A DNA stretch of 64,000 nucleotides from Flavobacteriales bacterium (GTDB lineage Bacteria > Bacteroidota > Bacteroidia > Flavobacteriales_F > PHOS-HE28): contig CP065018.1 of the NCBI GenBank assembly GCA_016700415.1, forward strand, positions 1,302,001 to 1,366,000, read 5' to 3'. Position numbers and translations under genes: made by a program. How positions within the stretch are numbered: the stretch's first letter is position 1; the number at the start of each line of letters is the position of its first letter. Below are positions 56,119-62,140 of the stretch, one piece after another. The notes below the pieces were generated by a model. That model had not been told where the DNA came from, made no database searches, and saw only the letters and a program-made list of their open reading frames with translations.

Positions 56119-58386
56119 ATGAAGCAACTCAGAACAATCGCTGCCCTGTGTACCCTTGTTTGCATCGGTAGTACTTCACTTGCACAAGATGGAACGCTCG
56201 ATCTCACCTTCAATCCCAATGACGTTGGATCCGGCGTCGGCGATGGCCCTTTCAATCCTGTTGACGTTATAGCCGCGCAGCCTGACGGAAAAATCCTGGT
56301 CGGCGGAGAATTTTGGAGATACAATACCATCGACCATGGTCGCATCGTCCGCTTGAACGCAGATGGCAGTTTGGATACCGGTTTTGATACCACGATAGGT
56401 GCGAATAACGATGTGAGATCCATCAGCCTTCAAAGCGATGGAAGGGTACTGATCGGCGGAGCCTTCACCAGCTTCAATGGCACCTCTCGCAACTACATCG
56501 CACGCCTGAATCAATCTGGTGATTTGGACAACACTTTCGATCCAGGGACAGGCGCAGACGGTCAGATCCGTTCCACTAGGATACTGTCCGGTGGCAAGAT
56601 CTTGATCGGTGGAGACTTCACCACCTACAACGGCGTGGCACGCATTGGCATAGCGCGGCTTAACCCGGAAGGCAGCTTGGATACCACCTTCGATATCGGC
56701 ACAGGGACAGACTACCCGGTCTATTGCACCGCCATCCAAGACGATGGCAAGATCCTGATCGCGGGCGAATTCACCAACTACAATGGCACACCCCGCAACC
56801 GCATCGCACGCTTGGATCCGGACGGCGACTTGGACACCACGTTCGATCCGGGGAGCGGAGCGAACAGTTCGATCCAGTCCATCGACCTTCAACCGGATGG
56901 AAAGGTCATCATTGGCGGAGATTTCTGGAGTTACAACGGCATCGACCGGCATCAGGTCGCCCGACTGAACGAGGATGGCAGTTTGGACTTGGGTTTCGAT
57001 CCAGGGACAGGAGCGAATAGCGAGGTCCGTACCGCTTTGGTCCAAGCGGACGGCAAAGTCCTGATCGGCGGATATTTCACGGATTTCAATGATACGCTCG
57101 GCAATTTCATCACGCGCCTGAATGCCGATGGCAGTTTGGACAACGGATTCCATGTTGGAACAGGAACGAACGGTGGGGTCCTTTGCACTTCGATCCAAAC
57201 GGATGAAAAGATCCTTATCGGCGGAGATTTCAGAAGTTACAACAGCATCGGCTGCAATTACATCGCACGCCTATACCCTGATGGCACTTTGGACACGGGC
57301 TTTAACGTTGGTAGCGGAGTGGTCGGCTGGGTGTATTCCACCAAACTCCAATCAGACGGAAAGATCCTGATCGGAGGGGATTTCACCAGTTACAACGCCA
57401 TATCGAGGAACCACATCGCGCGCTTGAACGGGGACGGATCTTTGGACACCAGTTTCGACCCAGGGGCGGGTACGGACCAATTGATCTATTCCGTCGCGAC
57501 CCAAGCCGACGGCAAGATCTTGATAGGCGGCCTTTTCAACAGTTACAATGGAACCGCACGCAAGTGTATCGCACGCTTGAACATGGACGGTAGTTTGGAC
57601 ACTGGTTTCGACCCTGGGGCAGGAGCCAACTTTTGGATCAATTCCGTCACCGTCCAACCTGATGGCAAGATACTGATAGGAGGAGAATTCACGAGCTACA
57701 ACGGTATTGCACGCATTGGTATAACGCGCCTCAATGCAGATGGGAGCATGGACACGAGCTTTGACCAAGGGACCGGAACGAGCAGTTGGGTCGAATCCAT
57801 CTCATTGCAGACCGATGGGAAGATCGTTATCGGCGGAGCCTTCTCAAGTTACAATGGTACTAGCCGCAAGAACATCGCACGCCTTAACGCGGATGGAAGT
57901 TTGGACACGGATTTCGATCCCGGGACCGGGACGAACCACAACCCGATCCATGCCACCTCGATCCAATACGATGGCAAGATCCTTATTGGCGGGAACTTCA
58001 CCATGTACGATGGAATCGCGCGTAACTGCATAGCTCGCTTGCACACTGACGGTAGCTTGGATCTTGGTTTCGATCCGGGAACAGGAGCGAACAACGTGGT
58101 CTATTCCACCACTATACAAGCTGACGGCAAGATACTGATTGGGGGAGCCTTCTGGGATTACAATGGCACCCTTATCAATCGCCTTGCACGCCTGAACACG
58201 GATGGTAGTCTCGACATGGACTTCACCATAGGAACGGGATCGAACAACGGTGTCCTTTCTAGCGCGCTCCAAGCTGATGGGAAGATCTTGATCGGGGGAA
58301 CTTTCACCAGCTACGATGGAGTGGGCCGCCCAGGAACCTGGACCATATTTCGTATCGCTAGCTGGGAAAAGCGGGACGGTCACTGA
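56119..58386 (+). CDS. Delta-60 repeat beta-propeller protein
   Basis: 755 aa with a signal peptide (MKQLRTIAALCTLVCIGSTS, cleavage after SLA). The mature part consists almost entirely of about 14 copies of a delta-60/DUF5122 repeat of about 50 residues: QPDGKILVGGEFWRYN, then ARLNADGSLDTGFD and a G-x-G-T/A-N loop. Copies are very similar to one another, including at the DNA level. After the last repeat the protein ends abruptly (GRPGTWTIFRIASWEKRDGH), with no T9SS sorting domain that I can see in any frame. It is AT-richer than its neighbours. It sits between lolD and a lolD echo, which points to an inserted or recently expanded gene. The end may be damaged. Confidence 0.85.
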   Translation: MKQLRTIAALCTLVCIGSTSLAQDGTLDLTFNPNDVGSGVGDGPFNPVDVIAAQPDGKILVGGEFWRYNTIDHGRIVRLNADGSLDTGFDTTIGANNDVRSISLQSDGRVLIGGAFTSFNGTSRNYIARLNQSGDLDNTFDPGTGADGQIRSTRILSGGKILIGGDFTTYNGVARIGIARLNPEGSLDTTFDIGTGTDYPVYCTAIQDDGKILIAGEFTNYNGTPRNRIARLDPDGDLDTTFDPGSGANSSIQSIDLQPDGKVIIGGDFWSYNGIDRHQVARLNEDGSLDLGFDPGTGANSEVRTALVQADGKVLIGGYFTDFNDTLGNFITRLNADGSLDNGFHVGTGTNGGVLCTSIQTDEKILIGGDFRSYNSIGCNYIARLYPDGTLDTGFNVGSGVVGWVYSTKLQSDGKILIGGDFTSYNAISRNHIARLNGDGSLDTSFDPGAGTDQLIYSVATQADGKILIGGLFNSYNGTARKCIARLNMDGSLDTGFDPGAGANFWINSVTVQPDGKILIGGEFTSYNGIARIGITRLNADGSMDTSFDQGTGTSSWVESISLQTDGKIVIGGAFSSYNGTSRKNIARLNADGSLDTDFDPGTGTNHNPIHATSIQYDGKILIGGNFTMYDGIARNCIARLHTDGSLDLGFDPGTGANNVVYSTTIQADGKILIGGAFWDYNGTLINRLARLNTDGSLDMDFTIGTGSNNGVLSSALQADGKILIGGTFTSYDGVGRPGTWTIFRIASWEKRDGH

Positions 58387-58430
58387 GCGAATTATCGTTC
58401 AATAGCTGATGAACCGCACCCATCCTTATG

Positions 58431-58500
58431 GTAACATCTTACGAGGAGCTGGCAGAGATGGCTGACAGGAGGCTGGTGATCAAGGACGGGGTGATCTGAG
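58431..58500 (+). pseudogene. Diverged echo of the lolD 3' end
   Basis: These 70 bases align without gaps to the last 70 bases of lolD (55970-56039), with 59 identical. Reading the same frame, the product is VTSYEELAEMADRRLVIKDG-VI-stop against VTHNEELAAMADRRLVIKDG-VI-stop in lolD. Most of the differences after the first ten bases are silent, so this is a remnant of a once-functional second copy rather than a fresh duplication. The delta-60 gene lies between the two. No other part of lolD is repeated here. Confidence 0.85.
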
Positions 58501-58506
58501 AGAAGT

Positions 58507-58544
58507 TATTGAGGCAATGGAGGCAAGAGAGGTAAGGGATGCAT
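58507..58544. repeat. Purine-rich repeat arm interrupted by the IS element
   Basis: TTATTGAGGCAATGGAGGCA then AGAGAGGTAAGGGATGCAT belongs to the GAGGTAAG family seen at 24034-24117. Its pyrimidine-rich counterpart continues on the other side of the insertion (59940-59995: CTCCATCCCCTCCAACCCCT, TTCATCACTTCCATTACCTC). The insertion thus lies at the centre of a palindromic element. The terminal GGGATGCAT (58536-58544) is the 9-bp target duplication. Confidence 0.65.
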
Positions 58545-58579
58545 GGGAGTATTCCGAAATGTGTGTCAATCTGCACTGA

Positions 58580-58630
58580 GGCACGGTGACATTCTCCTGG
58601 CCCCAAGCCAAAGGAGAATGTCTCCGTGCC
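58580..58630 (-). terminator. Hairpin at the transposase 3' side of the IS
   Basis: GGCACGGTGACATTCTCCT (58580-58598) and AGGAGAATGTCTCCGTGCC (58612-58630) form a 19-bp stem with one mismatch and a 13-nt loop. It lies just after the transposase stop inside the IS, so it may end transposase transcription or block read-through from outside. Confidence 0.65.
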
Positions 58631-58636
58631 GGATCC

Positions 58637-59871
58637 TCAGACCAGCACATGGGCCAATCTTTCGGGGTACATGTTGCTCAACGACTGAAGGATCTGCGGC
58701 CAGCTGCGGACCTTTCTCTTCCAGCTTTTCTCGTTGTGCTTAAGTGTCAAATATAATTGCTTCTCCAAGGCACTTTCGCTGATGAACGCACCCTTGGTCT
58801 TGGTGGCCTTGCGAAGAATGCGGTGCAGGGCCTCCACCGGGTTCGTGGTGTAGATCACCCTGCGTATGGCATCGGGATGATCAAAGAACGGGCTTAGCTC
58901 GCACCAGTCTTTCTCCCACTTGGCCGCGATCTCCGGATATCTCCCTACCCATTCCCGCTTGAACTCCTGGAGCTTTTCCCAGGCCGCTTCGGGACTATCC
59001 TGCTGGTAGATCGAACGCAGTCCTTGGCAAACTGTCTTGTAGTCCTTCCAAGAGACGAACTTCAAGCTGGTGCGCACCATATGGACGATGCAGCGCTGTA
59101 CGACCGCTCGCGTGAATACGCCTTGGATCGCCTCGCTGAAGCCGTTCAGGCCGTCCACGCTGAAGAACAGCACGTCCTTTACCCCGCGGTCCTTGATGTT
59201 CTCCAGAACGCGCGCCCAATGGCGTGCTCCTTCCGCATCGCCGATGAACAAGCCGAGAACATCACGTTCCCCGTCCATCCTCACCCCGTATACCGAGTAA
59301 ACGGCTTTGGTCAACACCTTTCTATTCTCCCGGACCTTGTAGTGGACCGCATCGAGATAAATGACCACGTACACCTCTTCCAGCGGGCGGTTGCGCCATG
59401 TCTCGATCTCCTCGAACACCCGGTCGGTGATCGAGCTGATGAACGATGGGGAGTAGCTCACCCCGTACATCTTCTTTAGATGGTCCCCAATGTCCTCGTA
59501 GCTGGTGCCCTTGCCGTACAGATGCAGGATCTGGTTCTCCAGTTCGGGGCCAGCGACCGGTCCCACTTCTTGATGATCGTCGGCTCAAAACGGCCTGTGC
59601 GGTCTCGCGGAGGCCTGACCGAAACGGGACCCAGTGCCGTTCTCACGGTCTTGTCGGTGTAGCCGTTGCGCCTATTGCTCCGCTTCTTCTCCTGGTCCAA
59701 ATGCGCGTCCATCTCCCCTTCGAAGGCGGCGGAAAGCAGGCGGCCGATCATGCCCGTGAGCACACCGTGTTCTCCGATCAGGCCCTTGCCTTCTGTCAAT
59801 CCTTGGATGGCTTCTTGCTCGAACTTGGCGTAGTCGAACGCCTTCTCTTTTTCAACTTTTCTCTTTTTCAT
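58637..59871 (-). pseudogene. IS256-family transposase, frameshifted
   Basis: About 411 codons in two frames. The N-terminal part runs from the ATG at 59871 (MKKRKVEKEKAFDYAKFEQE) through TGMIGRLLSAAFEGEMDAHL and RRNGYTDKTVRTALGPVSVR. The C-terminal part is in another frame from about 59560 (LHLYGKGTSYEDIGDHL). The break is at a run of four G's (59546-59549 on the plus strand, CCCC in the gene); one extra base there restores SLAPELENQIL and a full IS256 protein. The DDE residues are present downstream: VVIYLDAVHYKV, FFSVDGLNGFSE and TTNPVEALHRIL. Either inactivated by a one-base deletion or a homopolymer error. Confidence 0.9.
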
Positions 59872-59999
59872 GGGGCAAGTTTCTGAATGGTTTGTCAAAC
59901 TATCCTTGACACACTTTTCAGAATACTCTCGGGATGCATCTCCATCCCCTCCAACCCCTTCATCACTTCCATTACCTCCATCATCTCTTCATCCTATCG

Positions 60000-60007
60000 C
60001 ATCTTTG
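60000..60007 (+). promoter_or_regulatory. -7-like box CATCTTTG, 5 nt before the small membrane protein
   Basis: CATCTTTG then CCCCG and the ATG at 60013; one mismatch to TAnnTTTG. It lies just outside the repeat that holds the IS. Confidence 0.4.
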
Positions 60008-60012
60008 CCCCG

Positions 60013-60414
60013 ATGAACAGCCGCATTCTGATGATCGCCAGCGCCGCCGTGATGGCCGCGATCGGCCTTGTGCTTTCCTTCGCCCCGGAAGAATCATTGG
60101 CCTTCTTTCAGCAACCTGTTGCTGGTGCCGTGCCGGTGCTTTTGCAATTGACCGGCGCACTCTACCTTGGTTTTGCGTTCATGAACTGGACGGCAAAGGG
60201 CTCAGTGCTGGGCGGGATCTACGGCAGGGCTATCGTAATAGGCAACTTCCTGCATTTCACCATGGGAACCTTGGCCTTGCTGAAGGTGGCCATCGGACCT
60301 GAGCGCGGGCCTGCCATCTGGTTTCTCTGCGTCGTCTATGCCTTGTTCGCGTTTTGGTTCGGGCGCACCTTGTTCACACAGCCCGCTGAAGCGCGCGGTA
60401 CTGCAGGACACTGA
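60013..60414 (+). CDS. Small membrane protein, function unknown
   Basis: 133 aa with four hydrophobic helices: MIASAAVMAAIGLVLSFAPE, VPVLLQLTGALYLGFAFMNW, GRAIVIGNFLHFTMGTLALL and AIWFLCVVYALFAFWFGRTL. The ATG at 60013 is chosen because it directly follows a -7-like box, and the frame upstream runs through the IS end. Similar four-helix proteins are common in Bacteroidota, but I cannot name a family. A short C-terminal polar tail (TQPAEARGTAGH) ends it. Confidence 0.75.
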   Translation: MNSRILMIASAAVMAAIGLVLSFAPEESLAFFQQPVAGAVPVLLQLTGALYLGFAFMNWTAKGSVLGGIYGRAIVIGNFLHFTMGTLALLKVAIGPERGPAIWFLCVVYALFAFWFGRTLFTQPAEARGTAGH

Positions 60415-60537
60415 ATCAGCAGTGGACGGGCAACGATCGATCGAAAAGCTTCGGGCCGACCGCGTGGACCTGATCACCGCTCCGTGAGCAACCCGGCCGT
60501 TTGACTAACTTAGCCCTTCTAAAATACGACACATAAC

Positions 60538-61326
60538 ATGCGCCTCCTGATCCCCCTTTGTGCCGCCCTCTTGGCCATCCCTGCGACAGCCCAATCGGAT
60601 GCCGATCAAAAAGCCTTGGAAAGCCTGAGGCAGAACGGTGCGTCCATCGGCTCGGCGATGGGTGACATGAAGATCGTGGACGACAACGACCCCTTCGAAC
60701 CCAACACCTTCATCGGCAGCTTCCGCATGGAGATACACACATTCAAGAACGGGGAAGAGGACAAGGAAAGCCCTATGGACATGAGCCTATGGAGCAGCTC
60801 CGACAAGACCTTGTTCAGCTTTAATTCGGCCAAGACGCAAGGGACTGATATAAAGATGCTGAATGACCTGAAAGGCAAGTGGAGCTACATCATGATGGCC
60901 ACCTCGAACGGAAACAAGACGGCCATGAAAACCCATAAGAAAAAGGTCATTTACACCGGTGACGAGAAGGGCAAGGAAAAGGACATGAGCTTCACCGTGA
61001 CCAAAGAGACCAAGACGATCGACGGGCATCTTTGCAAGAAGGTCATTGCACGCAATGAAGAAGGGACGTGGACGGCCTGGGTGGCCCAGGACATCCCGAC
61101 ACCCTTCGCGGACCTGTTGCGCAGCATGCGGCAGCCCGGCCAGCCGGACCGGTTCAAGTCATGGGACGGCCTGAATGGCTTCCCGATGGAAATGACCTCG
61201 GAAAGCATTGACGGAAAGGAGAAGAGCACGATGTACACCAAGGACCTTCAGCTAGGGCCGGTGGATGAGCACATCTTTTCGCTGGACGGCTACAAGATGA
61301 TGGAGATCCCCGGCATGGGGCAGTGA
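60538..61326 (+). CDS. DUF4412-like secreted protein
   Basis: 262 aa with a signal peptide (MRLLIPLCAALLAIPATAQS). The mature domain has repeated beta strands: FIGSFRMEIHTFKNGEED, MDMSLWSSSDKTLFSFNS, LKGKWSYIMMATSNGNKTAM, SFTVTKETKTIDGHLCKKVI and TWTAWVAQDIPTPFADLLRS. This strand order and the D/E-K-rich linker remind me of DUF4412, a LolA-like beta fold that could bind hydrophobic ligands. Periplasmic or outer-membrane location. A TAACTTAG sequence 16 nt upstream is one base off the -7 consensus. Neighbours give no hint of role. Confidence 0.72.
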   Translation: MRLLIPLCAALLAIPATAQSDADQKALESLRQNGASIGSAMGDMKIVDDNDPFEPNTFIGSFRMEIHTFKNGEEDKESPMDMSLWSSSDKTLFSFNSAKTQGTDIKMLNDLKGKWSYIMMATSNGNKTAMKTHKKKVIYTGDEKGKEKDMSFTVTKETKTIDGHLCKKVIARNEEGTWTAWVAQDIPTPFADLLRSMRQPGQPDRFKSWDGLNGFPMEMTSESIDGKEKSTMYTKDLQLGPVDEHIFSLDGYKMMEIPGMGQ

Positions 61327-61330
61327 TGCG

Positions 61331-61363
61331 CACAGTTGTCACTTGCTAGATGTCAGTTGTCCG
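61331..61363. repeat. Half-element of the CAGTTGTCAG family (copy D)
   Basis: CACAGTTGTCACTTGCTAGA then TGTCAGTTGTC is a single arm without the complementary arm. The rest of the 61327-61550 gap holds ATCAGCG-type words (CTTTCAGCGTTATCAGCGTT) and a TACCTTCG box at 61521-61528, 22 nt before the next ATG. No gene seen. Confidence 0.45.
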
Positions 61364-61550
61364 GGTGATTAGCTCACCTGTTGTGCCATGCGAAGCACCT
61401 GCGCCGCTTGACGCGGCTAAGGCATTATGTGCGCCCACGTACGGTCGGTGCGATCTGCGGTTCTTCCTCCTCATCAGCGGCGATCCGCTCTTTCAGCGTT
61501 ATCAGCGTTCCATCTCCGCCTACCTTCGCGCGCTTTTTTGAGGCCGGCAC

Positions 61551-61994
61551 ATGAAGAAGATCAACGACAGTCGCAAGCTCATCGGTGCCACCAGCGCCAC
61601 CGGGCTGAAGGAGCTGAACACGCTGTACAAGGGCCTGATGAAGACCCACCACCCGGACCGCTTTCCGAACGACGATGAGAAGCGCCATGAGGCGGAGGAG
61701 TTCAGCAAGCACCTCATCGATGCGTACAAATTTCTGGAGAGCATCCATCCGGAAACGCACGAAAAGGATGCGGAGGGCTTCGGGAAGACCGTGGCCACCA
61801 ACATCGCCGATTGGCACTACAAATCACTCACACTGCACATCACCTTCGGGGATGGCAGCACCTATGAATTCTACGGCCTTCCACCGAAGACCTACAACAA
61901 GTTCGTGAACACCGACGGCAACACCCGCTTTGCGAAGCGCCACATCTTCGGCAATTTTGCCCACCGCAAGGTGACCGGGGCCGTGCGATCATAA
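61551..61994 (+). CDS. J-domain/KTSC-domain fusion protein
   Basis: 147 aa. Residues about 15-65 form a DnaJ-like J domain with the diagnostic HPD (34-36) in LMKTHHPDRFPNDDEKRHEA and a following helix with FSKHLIDAYKFLES. The C-terminal part, from about residue 88, is a KTSC-type small domain: YKSLTLHITFGDGSTYEFYG, LPPKTYNKFVNTDGNTRFAK then RHIFGNF. J domains recruit and stimulate Hsp70; KTSC domains are found in lysyl-tRNA synthetase C-termini and phage proteins, with possible nucleic-acid links. The combination suggests an Hsp70 helper with an unknown target. Cytoplasmic. Confidence 0.82.
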   Translation: MKKINDSRKLIGATSATGLKELNTLYKGLMKTHHPDRFPNDDEKRHEAEEFSKHLIDAYKFLESIHPETHEKDAEGFGKTVATNIADWHYKSLTLHITFGDGSTYEFYGLPPKTYNKFVNTDGNTRFAKRHIFGNFAHRKVTGAVRS

Positions 61995-62140
61995 TACCAG
62001 CCCCTGTAGCGCGCACTGGAGCAACACTTAGAGGCACAGGCCACCTCCGAGCGTTGATCTTCGTCTATGCCAATAACAGCGTCCCCCAAACGCACATGGT
62101 GTTATCTTGCTGATCAGTTTCCAACCCGGCGCCCGCACTT

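Larger units (their letters stand above)
58545..59930 (-). mobile_element. IS256-family insertion sequence (1386 bp)
   Basis: Complete element with 25-bp imperfect terminal inverted repeats: GGGAGTATTCCGAAATGTGT-GTCAA at the left and, on the minus strand, GAGAGTATTCTGAAAAGTGT-GTCAA at the right (three mismatches). It is flanked by a 9-bp direct repeat GGGATGCAT (58536-58544 and 59931-59939). Both size and target-duplication length fit IS256. One transposase gene in minus orientation fills it; the gene is frameshifted. A 19-bp hairpin lies between the transposase stop and the left end. Confidence 0.93.

Noticed and set aside
59546..59566. Programmed -1 frameshift in the IS256 transposase
   Set aside because: The junction lacks a convincing slippery heptamer and structure, and IS256 transposases are normally encoded in one frame.
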